This document shows, in pieces, positions 8,299 through 15,640 of a stretch of DNA of 64,000 nt (positions within the stretch are counted from its first letter, which is position 1; every line of letters begins with the position of its first letter). Below the pieces are notes generated by a model. That model saw only the letters and a program-made list of their open reading frames with translations, had not been told where the DNA came from and searched no databases. The stretch is from Vibrio jasicida CAIM 1864 = LMG 25398 (GTDB taxonomy: Bacteria; Pseudomonadota; Gammaproteobacteria; Enterobacterales; Vibrionaceae), in NCBI RefSeq assembly GCF_000400365.1, contig NZ_BAOG01000003.1, positions 290,721-354,720 of the forward strand, given 5' to 3'. The position numbers were made by a program, and so were the translations under genes.

Positions 8299-9799
8299 CC
8301 GCTTCCCACGCTTGTTTTTTACGATAAACAGTAGATGGACTCAGCTCTAACATTACCGCGGCGTTGAGTACGTTACCATCGCAGTAGGCTATCGCATTTT
8401 GAATTGCTTCCCGTTCCACCTTCCACATCGGTCGAATGGTGCCATCCGTATTAAAGTACGGCGACGCGACTTGTGCAGAAGCACTCATTGGTATCGGTTC
8501 GGGTCTGGTTACCGGTTCTTGAGGCAGCATATCGGTAGCGATATGTTCAACGGGCTGTATTGGAGAAGGCTTAGCAACGGTGGTCGGTGCGGGTTCTACG
8601 GGCTGCGTAATTACACGTGCTTTTGATGGCTTGCGAGTTAGCTGCGCGGGTAGATGCGCGACGGTGACTTTGTCTTCATTGTTTAACACCACGATGTTAC
8701 GGATGATGTTTTGCAATTGACGAACATTCCCCGGCCAGTCGTAATGTTTGATCACGTACTGTGCTTCATTATCGATATTGTTGAACTTCTTTTTGTCCTG
8801 CTTGGAGTAGGTGGTCAGAAAATGCTTAGCAAGAGTGACAATGTCACTACCTCGCTCTCTGAGTGGCGGCATATCAATAGGTACAACATGGACGCGATAG
8901 TATAAATCTTCGCGGAAGCGGCCTTCTTCGACTTCCGTAAGTGGGTCGCGGTTTGTCGCACAGATGATGCGAACATCCACTTTCATTTCTTTGGTCGCGC
9001 CAAGTGGCGTGTAAGTGCCTGTTTGTAGAAAACGGAGCAGCTTTTTCTGCATTTCCAATTCCATCTCACACAGTTCATCTAGGAAGAGGGTTCCACCATG
9101 AGCAACGGTTGCTGCACCTTTCCTATCTGTTGTCGCACCAGTAAATGCGCCTTTAACGTGACCAAAAATTTCGCTTTCCATTAAATCTCGTGGAATCGCA
9201 CCACAGTTGATGGCAATAAAGGGTTTATCACGACGATCACTTTGACGATGGATTGCTTCGGCACAGACTTCTTTACCAGTACCACTCTCACCAACGATAA
9301 ATACACTAGCAGAGGTTGGAGCGACAGCATCAATGGTTTTGTAGACGGCTTGCATTGGCAAACTAGAACCGATGAATCCATGGTAATTGTGTCGGTCGAA
9401 GGTAGATTGAATGTTTTCTACTAAGTTTTCTAACTTGGCACGTTTAAGGTGAAGTGCAACAGAGGTCTTGAGTCGGTCTGCATTGATGGGCTTTTCAAGA
9501 AAGTCTTCCGCACCTTTTTGAATTAAACCTACCGCAATGTCTACGCTGCCATGTGCGGTTGCAATGATGACTGAAGTTGGAATTTCATTCTCATTGACCC
9601 AATCAAGAACGTCTTCCCCGGACATATCGGGTAATTTTAAATCGAGAATGATGAGTTGCGGTTTACTTCTCTCAATGAATTGGATGGCCTCACGTCCAGT
9701 TTCTACGTGAAAGATGTCGTAAGGTTCGTCCTTGACATACTGTTTGTATAGTATGGCTAGTGAGGTAGAGTCTTCTACCAATAACACCCTTGGTCTCAT
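8273..9799 (-). CDS. sypG: Sigma-54-dependent response regulator, SypG-like
   Basis: A 508-residue NtrC/LuxO-class activator with three domains in order. The receiver domain has phospho-acceptor Asp53 (IILDLKLPDMSG), acidic D10 and K103. The AAA+ domain has Walker A GESGTGKE at about 170-177 and an intact GAFTGA sigma-54 contact loop. After a proline-rich linker (about 400-450) comes a Fis-type helix-turn-helix (AIQNAIAYCDGNVLNAAVML). AAAGGAC precedes the ATG. All catalytic elements are present, so it should act at the two sigma-54 promoters of this locus. A candidate binding palindrome lies about 150 nt upstream. Confidence 0.9.
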   Translation of the reverse strand: MRPRVLLVEDSTSLAILYKQYVKDEPYDIFHVETGREAIQFIERSKPQLIILDLKLPDMSGEDVLDWVNENEIPTSVIIATAHGSVDIAVGLIQKGAEDFLEKPINADRLKTSVALHLKRAKLENLVENIQSTFDRHNYHGFIGSSLPMQAVYKTIDAVAPTSASVFIVGESGTGKEVCAEAIHRQSDRRDKPFIAINCGAIPRDLMESEIFGHVKGAFTGATTDRKGAATVAHGGTLFLDELCEMELEMQKKLLRFLQTGTYTPLGATKEMKVDVRIICATNRDPLTEVEEGRFREDLYYRVHVVPIDMPPLRERGSDIVTLAKHFLTTYSKQDKKKFNNIDNEAQYVIKHYDWPGNVRQLQNIIRNIVVLNNEDKVTVAHLPAQLTRKPSKARVITQPVEPAPTTVAKPSPIQPVEHIATDMLPQEPVTRPEPIPMSASAQVASPYFNTDGTIRPMWKVEREAIQNAIAYCDGNVLNAAVMLELSPSTVYRKKQAWEADEANLEQS

Positions 9800-9945
9800 A
9801 GTCCTTTCCCAACTTTTATTCGCTTTCCGTTAAAACCTTTAATCAGTACTGACACTGTATTGGTTCTAACGTTGCTTTGTCAGCTTGTGAGTCAGTTCGC
9901 GAGAATGAATAGTTGTCGTACTCTCAAGCAGATAGCTTCTTTTCT

Positions 9946-9963
9946 ATTCTCATTTTGAGAATC
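9946..9963 (-). promoter_or_regulatory. Palindromic SypG-type site upstream of sypG
   Basis: The plus strand reads ATTCTCA-TTT-TGAGAAT, a near-perfect inverted repeat (7-nt arms, 3-nt spacer). Thirteen bases (CATTTTGAGAATC) are identical to the site before sypA at 14580-14592. I found no GG-N10-GC sigma-54 element between it and the sypG start, so it may serve autoregulation by another promoter type. Confidence 0.6.
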
Positions 9964-10040
9964 GTTATATTTAAGTATTAGCACAGGTTGGGAGTCTTGC
10001 AGAAAATTCTTTATTTTTTAGCTAATTAAATAAATCAATA

Positions 10041-10073
10041 TATACCCAAGCGTGTTGAAGTTACCTAGGTATA
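10041..10073. repeat. Imperfect inverted repeat after the HPt gene
   Basis: TATACC at 10041-10046 is mirrored by GGTATA at 10068-10073, with a 21-nt loop that contains CCTAGG. It lies just past the stop of the HPt gene, but no T-run follows on the minus strand, so I do not call it a terminator. It may be a remnant of a dispersed Vibrio palindrome. No other feature was seen in the 278-nt gap apart from the sypG-upstream site. Confidence 0.35.
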
Positions 10074-10077
10074 GACC

Positions 10078-10461
10078 TTAATCCTCAAATCCTTGCTCCT
10101 TTCTCTGATTCAAGGCAATAAAGGAATTTTCGGCGAGTTGCGGCAATGATTGGCATAGGAGTAGGGCTTGTTGAGTTTCACCTTCCACGCAGTGTTTCTC
10201 AATGGTTCTCGCATGTCGAGAAAGGGTACGGTTCCCTAGAGCAAGTGCGGAGCTGCCTAGAGTGTGCACCTCAAACTCTAGGGTGTTGATATTGCAGGTT
10301 TCTAATGCTTGTTTGATCTTTTCTACCCGTTCGCGAGACTCCTCGATGTAGTGCTCAATGAGTGTGGGCATTATCTCAGCGCACGTATCTTTGATCATTT
10401 GTTGAAGAATCAATTCATCGACCAATTCAGGCTCTACGGCCACATCTGTGTGATTGTTCAT
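10078..10461 (-). CDS. Stand-alone histidine phosphotransfer (HPt) protein
   Basis: A 127-residue all-helical protein whose only domain is HPt. The phospho-accepting histidine is His66 in VHTLGSSALALG, the H-x-L-G-S-S-A pattern of HPt domains, and the second helix hairpin ends at KHCVEGE. It has no kinase, receiver or membrane part. It sits between sypD and sypG, exactly where V. fischeri has sypE-sypF; SypF is a hybrid kinase whose C-terminal HPt is the part needed to signal to SypG. I infer that this protein is the functional equivalent, passing phosphate from an unlinked hybrid kinase to SypG. GGGAGCG precedes the ATG. Confidence 0.85.
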   Translation of the reverse strand: MNNHTDVAVEPELVDELILQQMIKDTCAEIMPTLIEHYIEESRERVEKIKQALETCNINTLEFEVHTLGSSALALGNRTLSRHARTIEKHCVEGETQQALLLCQSLPQLAENSFIALNQRKEQGFED

Positions 10462-10473
10462 TGGATACGCTCC

Positions 10474-11160
10474 CTATAAGGTAAATAATTCGCTGTCTTT
10501 AATCTGTTGCGATATTTTTGCTTTTAACTTGTCTGGCAAAAAGCGCAGCTTTTTTACCTGACGAATCAATTCGTCTTTTAAGCCTGCATTGTGCTTCATG
10601 TTTAATACCGCCCCAAGTAGGTTGGCGTTACTGTTCTCTAATAGTTTTTTTGCTTGGTCAATTTGTGTAGCTGTGGTCGAACCGTAACTGGCGACTAATA
10701 TGCTCGCATCACAGACGCCTGCAACCACTTGAGCGGGGATGTTATTACGATTTAAGCTCAATAATGGTGAGGTGTCGATGACGACACGATCATATTGGTC
10801 CAACCAAGTCTCAATGACTTTTTTAAGCATGGTTGGATCGCGATAAGCGAGTTGCGTGCTGGCCATCGATGGGGCCGTTAAGCCGACTAAGGTCTGATGA
10901 TCTTCTTCTCTTGCGATGAGCTGTCCGATGCCGTCTTGCTCAGGAAATTGATGCACCGTATTGTATGCAGGCTTGAACAAGTTCAAATCCACGTAAAGTG
11001 TGTTATGCCCTGCAAGAATCAAACGTTCGGCCAAAGCGGAAGCCACGGATGTCACGCCGTCTTCGGATTGACAAGCGACGATACATAGGGAGCGATGGCC
11101 TTTTAATTCGCCCTGTAAGTAGATTTGTTCGATTTCAGCATGAGTCGCAGGAATAGTCAT
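10474..11160 (-). CDS. sypD: CpsD/CapB-like P-loop ATPase with degenerate Walker A, SypD-like
   Basis: A 228-residue protein of the MinD/BY-kinase fold. The P-loop region is SEDGVTSVASALAERL (about residues 32-47): the lysine of GK[ST] is replaced by Val. The Walker A' is VDLNLFKP (second acidic residue replaced by Asn) and the Walker B is RVVIDTSPLL. The C-terminal tail lacks the tyrosine cluster of bacterial tyrosine kinases. It is therefore unlikely to be a normal BY-kinase. It may pair with the SypO-type co-polymerase during export. Its start overlaps the sypC stop by one base (TAATG). Confidence 0.8.
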   Translation of the reverse strand: MTIPATHAEIEQIYLQGELKGHRSLCIVACQSEDGVTSVASALAERLILAGHNTLYVDLNLFKPAYNTVHQFPEQDGIGQLIAREEDHQTLVGLTAPSMASTQLAYRDPTMLKKVIETWLDQYDRVVIDTSPLLSLNRNNIPAQVVAGVCDASILVASYGSTTATQIDQAKKLLENSNANLLGAVLNMKHNAGLKDELIRQVKKLRFLPDKLKAKISQQIKDSELFTL

Positions 11161-13259
11161 TACAGCGCTCCTATTAACACAATGGTGGTCGTGATTTGCA
11201 AAAGGTCACGTAAGCCAGCCCGTGCTTTCTCTGCAAAACTCTCATCTTTGTGTGGAATATAGATAGTGTCGCCCGCGCGAATAACCGGAAGGTCATAAAT
11301 GTTAGCGGTTTTACTAAACTCGGTTAGGTCGAATGTACGAGCTTGGCCTTGGCAACAAGACATGTTGACCACGCTAATTTTTTCTACGTAAGCGTTATCA
11401 CTTGGTCCTCCGGCTTCTGCCAATAGGTCAAGGATTGTCATATTGTCATTAAATACGTAACGACCTGGGTCTCTCACTTCGCCCAACACTCGTACGGTCG
11501 ATTCTTTTGAGCGGTCAAGCCAGTTCTTATTCTTCTCAGGGATGTAGATGGTGTCGCCCGGGCGAACATCCGGCAAGATGTTTTCATCACCGGTTTCAAA
11601 ATACATCGATAGGTTTAATTTGCTGACTTTAGCGTAACCAAGACCACGGTGCGTTACTCGAATATTATGAATATCGGCATCTTTCGTTGGGCCGTCAGCC
11701 GCAGAAAGAATGTCGAGAAAGTGCATCTCGTTGGTAAAACGGTAGCGGCCTGGAGAGTTGATTTGTCCAAAAACATAAATAGACGCATCTGAACTTTGGC
11801 TAACCCATTGTGATTTGTTGTCTGTTGGATCATCTGGCAGGGCATGAATTCGAACCACGGTTCCTGCAGATACGCTCGGTAACTTAGAGGTTGGTGAACC
11901 TTGTAGGATGTACTTGTCCAAATCAAACTGAGTCATCTTACTGTTATTCGCCACTTCTATTTTGCTGGTGTCTGCGCGGCGAGTTGGGCCGCCAACATGG
12001 GCGAGTAGGTCAATCAAATCCATTTCATTGGACCATTCGATTCGACCTGGACGAACCACTTCCCCCATCACTGCGACAGCTCGGCTTGGTGCGACTTTCA
12101 ACCATGATTTTTCATTCATATCGGTTTTCTCAGGTACGAAAATAGCGTCTCCTGAGGATATTGCAGGCGGTCTCGCAGAAGTGAGCCCCTCTGTGTGTGC
12201 CGTAAGGTCGAATTTGATCACTTGTCCGTTCGCTTTAATCACACGGATTTGGCGGGATTCAGCAAAACGAGTAGGGCCGCCAGCGTTGGCGAGAATGTCC
12301 ATAAAGCTCGCGCCTTTTTTGCCTTCAAATGCTCCAGGGTTTGCGACTTCACCCATAACATAAACAACATTGGCACCCGCTTTTATCTCTTCCTCTTGTT
12401 TAGGCACAAAGATTGTTGCCCCTGGTAAGATGTCTGGTAGTAAGTTGGAATCACCTGAGTCTAGGTAGCGCTTTAGGTTAAAAATCACTGGTGTATTGTT
12501 GGTGATCACACGGATTTGTTCGACACTCGCGAAGCGCGTAACACCACCCGCTCGCATCACAACGTCGACGAGTGTTGTGTTTGGCTTGTATGTGAATGAG
12601 CCGGGTGCGTTCACCTCACCAAACACTTTGATAGCTTTCGTTTCATCTGCACTGTCGCCAGAGTTGGCCAGTTTAGCAGCGTCAAATTCTTGCTCTATGT
12701 TACCAACGAGAGGAGAGGCAGGGACGAAGAGAACATCCAGAGATTCAAGCGTCGGCAGTTGGGTGTCATCACCAGTATCAAGGAAGCGTTTGTAATCGAA
12801 TTCGATGTTCTTGTTACCGCGCTTGACGATGATTTTATCCAACTGCGCACCAGCACGGAGTCCACCGGCTTCGTATAGGAACATTTGAATGTTAGAGCCG
12901 GCTTGTAAAGTGTATTCTCCGGGTTTGACCACATAGCCTTGAACGGATATGAGTAGTTGCTGCTGCTTGATGAAAACGCGCGCGTTGTTCACGTCTCGAT
13001 AAACGGATTTCAGGTTTTCGATAATCACATCTTGAAGTTGCTTTTCATTATATCCAGCTACAAATACAGGTCCGATTTCCGGTAGGCTGATGCGACCTCG
13101 TTTATCGACTTGGAAGCCTTTGTTTAGTGAGGCTTCTCCTGGAAGGTTGATTTGGACTAAATCACCGACTTTAACGACATCGTCTTCCGCAGCCCAACTC
13201 GCATTTATGTTGACCATGCAAAGTAACAAAAGGGCGACAATCGATTTGAGGATGCTCAT
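11160..13259 (-). CDS. sypC: Polysaccharide export protein with six SLBB repeats, SypC-like
   Basis: A 699-residue outer-membrane export protein of the Wza class. It has a signal peptide (cleavage probably after NASWA, about residue 23), a polysaccharide-export domain (DVVKVGDLVQINLPGEASLN) and six SLBB repeats with the core [GQ]-x5-PG...AGG, beginning at QGYVVKPGEY, GEVNAPGSF, GEVANPGAF, GEVVRPGRI, GQINSPGRY and GEVRDPGRY. It ends in a hydrophobic segment (ITTTIVLIGAL). Classical Wza has two such repeats, so this is a long version. No lipobox cysteine is present. It overlaps sypB in an ATGA and sypD by one base. Confidence 0.88.
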   Translation of the reverse strand: MSILKSIVALLLLCMVNINASWAAEDDVVKVGDLVQINLPGEASLNKGFQVDKRGRISLPEIGPVFVAGYNEKQLQDVIIENLKSVYRDVNNARVFIKQQQLLISVQGYVVKPGEYTLQAGSNIQMFLYEAGGLRAGAQLDKIIVKRGNKNIEFDYKRFLDTGDDTQLPTLESLDVLFVPASPLVGNIEQEFDAAKLANSGDSADETKAIKVFGEVNAPGSFTYKPNTTLVDVVMRAGGVTRFASVEQIRVITNNTPVIFNLKRYLDSGDSNLLPDILPGATIFVPKQEEEIKAGANVVYVMGEVANPGAFEGKKGASFMDILANAGGPTRFAESRQIRVIKANGQVIKFDLTAHTEGLTSARPPAISSGDAIFVPEKTDMNEKSWLKVAPSRAVAVMGEVVRPGRIEWSNEMDLIDLLAHVGGPTRRADTSKIEVANNSKMTQFDLDKYILQGSPTSKLPSVSAGTVVRIHALPDDPTDNKSQWVSQSSDASIYVFGQINSPGRYRFTNEMHFLDILSAADGPTKDADIHNIRVTHRGLGYAKVSKLNLSMYFETGDENILPDVRPGDTIYIPEKNKNWLDRSKESTVRVLGEVRDPGRYVFNDNMTILDLLAEAGGPSDNAYVEKISVVNMSCCQGQARTFDLTEFSKTANIYDLPVIRAGDTIYIPHKDESFAEKARAGLRDLLQITTTIVLIGAL

Positions 13260-14104
13260 AGCGTGTCTCCCATTTCTGTTGTGCTGTCAGAATTTGAGTT
13301 GAGTACTTCAATGCTTACTCGACGGTTGGTCAAGCGAACCGCTGGTGTTTGTCCTTCGTAGAGTGGGAGCTTTTCACCCACGGATTTTGTTTGCACGCGG
13401 TCAGAGGTGATACCGAAGACATTGAGGTATCGTTTTACTTGTTCTGCACGTTCTTGTGCGAGCTTTTGGTTGTATTCCGGTTCGCCAGTAACGTCGGCAT
13501 GACCGGTTACCACTAAGGAGAGAGAAGGGTGCTCTCGTAAAATGTAAGCCGCTTCCGCAAGGTGTCCCATGTACTTTGGATTGATTTCGGCAGAATCGAC
13601 GGCGAACTGATTATCGATATTGAGCAGGTCATAGACGTCAGCGACGATGTTCAAGTCGCTGCGCAGAGCTTCAATGTCTTGCGGCGGCGAGCATGTGGTT
13701 TGAGAGAGCACGTAATCAAGTTGTTGTTCTAGTTGGCTCAATCGACGACGCTGAATCACAATATCGTTTGCAGCATCAAGTAAAAGCCCGCCCTCGAGTT
13801 CTCTTGCGATTCGATTTTGCTTTTCTAATGCTTGCACTACGGCAGCAGGGAAACACCATCTTGCGCCTTCATCAATTAAGGCATCTAAATGAAGTTTTGT
13901 GAGTTGCCAATCGAAGCGAAGCCCATGCTCTGGGCCAAGAGGCTCATCAGGCATAACCGGTGAAAACTGATAATTCTCGATAGAAATATCTCGGTAACTT
14001 TCCGCCATGCCGCCCTGACCATGATCGGGGTAGCTAAACGCTGAGCAACCAACAACGCCGACAACGAGACCGCTCATTACACTTTGTCGTATTAGATTCA
14101 CCAT
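13256..14104 (-). CDS. sypB: OmpA-domain outer-membrane lipoprotein, SypB-like
   Basis: A 282-residue protein with a lipoprotein signal (VVGVVGC, lipidated Cys at about residue 20) and a C-terminal OmpA-like peptidoglycan-binding domain: SLVVTGHADVTGEPEYNQKLAQERAEQVKRYL followed by the conserved R-x-S-I-E near the end. The middle is helical (residues ~90-150). It probably anchors or positions the export machinery between outer membrane and peptidoglycan. GGAGG lies 5 nt before the ATG. It is the second gene of the sypA operon. Confidence 0.85.
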   Translation of the reverse strand: MVNLIRQSVMSGLVVGVVGCSAFSYPDHGQGGMAESYRDISIENYQFSPVMPDEPLGPEHGLRFDWQLTKLHLDALIDEGARWCFPAAVVQALEKQNRIARELEGGLLLDAANDIVIQRRRLSQLEQQLDYVLSQTTCSPPQDIEALRSDLNIVADVYDLLNIDNQFAVDSAEINPKYMGHLAEAAYILREHPSLSLVVTGHADVTGEPEYNQKLAQERAEQVKRYLNVFGITSDRVQTKSVGEKLPLYEGQTPAVRLTNRRVSIEVLNSNSDSTTEMGDTL

Positions 14105-14130
14105 GCCAACCTCCGTATTAACCGGTGTTT

Positions 14131-14451
14131 TTAGTGGCCTTTTGAATTGACGGGAATCGCATGATTGATACGTAACAGGCTCATTATCTCTAACGGTTGT
14201 CCCGATACGTTTTCGATTATCATACTGCGTTCACGTTCAACTAGGCGCTTATATAAATAAACAATGGCACCAATCCCTGAGGAATCAAGAAATTGGACGT
14301 GTTTGAGGTTGATTTCGACTTCCTTGTGATCATCGCTGTGAATTACCTCATCAATATGATGCTGAGCTTGACGACAGCCTTTTGCGTCTAAATCACCAAA
14401 AAATTCGATGGTCAATGTGTTTTGGTCGGTTTCCAATTTTCGCAGTTCCAT
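14131..14451 (-). CDS. sypA: STAS-domain anti-anti-sigma-like protein, SypA-like
   Basis: A 106-residue single STAS domain (MELRKLETDQNTLTIEFFGD), with the conserved phospho-site segment VQFLDSSGIGAIVYLYKRL. In V. fischeri, SypA is needed for biofilm and is controlled by serine phosphorylation by SypE; the matching serine is in LDSSG. No sypE gene is present in this locus. The frame is open to 14520, but that longer start would lie upstream of the sigma-54 promoter, and GGAG sits 8-9 nt before the Met at 14451, so the short form is right. Confidence 0.88.
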   Translation of the reverse strand: MELRKLETDQNTLTIEFFGDLDAKGCRQAQHHIDEVIHSDDHKEVEINLKHVQFLDSSGIGAIVYLYKRLVERERSMIIENVSGQPLEIMSLLRINHAIPVNSKGH

Positions 14452-14489
14452 AGTGCATTCTCCGTTAACAAACTGTCTGCTTGGTATAG

Positions 14490-14505
14490 AGCACGGAACA
14501 TGCCA
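14490..14505 (-). promoter_or_regulatory. Sigma-54 promoter of the sypA operon
   Basis: The minus strand reads TGGCATGTTCCGTGCT, matching TGGCACGNNNNTTGCW with two mismatches and exact GG-N10-GC spacing. Transcription would start near 14479, 28 nt before the sypA ATG. It supports the short sypA start and control by SypG. Confidence 0.85.
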
Positions 14506-14553
14506 AGAATAAAAGTTCATAAAAACATACAGTTACTTATGCAAGTTCTTGGT

Positions 14554-14592
14554 TTTTATATTGAGAATTAAGGCGATTTCATTTTGAGAATC
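14554..14592 (-). promoter_or_regulatory. Paired candidate SypG-type enhancer sites upstream of sypA
   Basis: Two copies of TTGAGAAT lie 50-90 nt upstream of the sigma-54 promoter. The distal site (14576-14592) reads GATTCTCAAAATGAAAT on the minus strand and is the better match. The proximal one (14554-14570) reads TAATTCTCAATATAAAA and lacks the TG. The rest of the 316-nt gap to the divergent ligase gene (14593-14767) shows no gene or strong hairpin. Confidence 0.7.
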
Positions 14593-14767
14593 AAAAACGC
14601 ATACAGGTCGAGGAATTTATAAATGCTATTTCGATCTGAACTTTATGTGCTTGTTTGCATTTGCTTGCTTATGAGTGTTGCTGTAGATCGTAGAATGCAA
14701 AATGTTGAGTAGGTGAATTGATCGACTTACGGTTCAATGGAGATGCTTTTTTGTACAAGGTCCCCGC

Positions 14768-15610
14768 ATGCCATTAAGAATGACATTGATTGCCCTCGCT
14801 GTAATTGCTTCTGCTCAGCCACAAGCTGATCCTAATTTACTTCCACCTGTCTCTTTAGCTGAATCATACCAAGATGGTATCGATGTCTCTCAGTATTGGT
14901 ATAGCGAGAAACTGGATGGGATTCGAGCGTATTGGACCGGTCAACATCTCGTTACACGCAACGGCAACCGCATTTACGCGCCAGAGTGGTTTACCAAGGT
15001 ATTGCCAGATTACCCTTTGGATGGCGAGTTATGGGCTGGTCGAGGAAATTTCCATCTTGTTCAACAAACAGTATTGGATAAAACGCCAGTAGAAGGCGCA
15101 TGGCGACGAATCGATTTTATGGTTTTCGATATGCCGTATTCTGCGGGTGATTATCAAAAGCGCTACTACAACATTCAAGATCTGGTGTTTACGATTGACG
15201 CCCCTCATATTAAATACGTTGAGCATCGTGCAATTCAAGATGAGAAACATTTGTTCACGCAATTGGACCGAATTTCGCAATCTGACGGCGAAGGTGTGAT
15301 GTTGCGAAAGGTATCAAGCCGATACCAAGCGGGTAGAGGTAGTGATTTACTCAAACTTAAGCGTTATGAAGATGCAGAGGCCTTAGTATTGGGCTACAAA
15401 CCAGGAACTGGTCGTTTATTGGGTATGATGGGCGCCTTGTTGGTTAGGTTGGCAGACGGCACCGAGTTTTACATTGGTAGCGGCTTTACCGATGACGTTC
15501 GAAAAACTCCTCCTCGAATAGGATCTACCATTACGTTTCGCTACAACGGTTTTACCCATAATGGCAAACCAAGATTTGCCCGATTTTTAAGAGAACGGGC
15601 TTCACAATAA
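14768..15610 (+). CDS. ATP-dependent DNA ligase with signal peptide
   Basis: A 280-residue minimal ATP-dependent ligase of the Haemophilus/Vibrio type. The nucleotidyl lysine is Lys48 in motif I (EKLDGIRAYW). Further motifs are RNGNRIYAP, DGELWAGRG, EGVMLRKVSSRY and LLKLKRYEDAEALVLGY, followed by an OB-fold domain (IGSTITFRYNGFT). A signal peptide (MPLRMTLIALAVIASAQPQA, cut near residue 20) predicts a periplasmic location, known for this class. It seals nicks in DNA, possibly in incoming or extracellular DNA. It diverges from sypA and is probably not part of the polysaccharide operon. Confidence 0.9.
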   Translation: MPLRMTLIALAVIASAQPQADPNLLPPVSLAESYQDGIDVSQYWYSEKLDGIRAYWTGQHLVTRNGNRIYAPEWFTKVLPDYPLDGELWAGRGNFHLVQQTVLDKTPVEGAWRRIDFMVFDMPYSAGDYQKRYYNIQDLVFTIDAPHIKYVEHRAIQDEKHLFTQLDRISQSDGEGVMLRKVSSRYQAGRGSDLLKLKRYEDAEALVLGYKPGTGRLLGMMGALLVRLADGTEFYIGSGFTDDVRKTPPRIGSTITFRYNGFTHNGKPRFARFLRERASQ

Positions 15611-15640
15611 ATCTAAATAACGGCGTATAAACGGCTTGAG

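Noticed and set aside
9986..10000. Sigma-54-like sequence on the plus strand (GGTTGGGAGTCTTGC)
   Set aside because: The GG-GC spacing is 11, not 10, and no plus-strand gene follows.
11891..12363. Overlapping plus-strand frames within sypC
   Set aside because: They are antisense to the SLBB repeats and echo each other because the repeats are similar. No ribosome site or domain.
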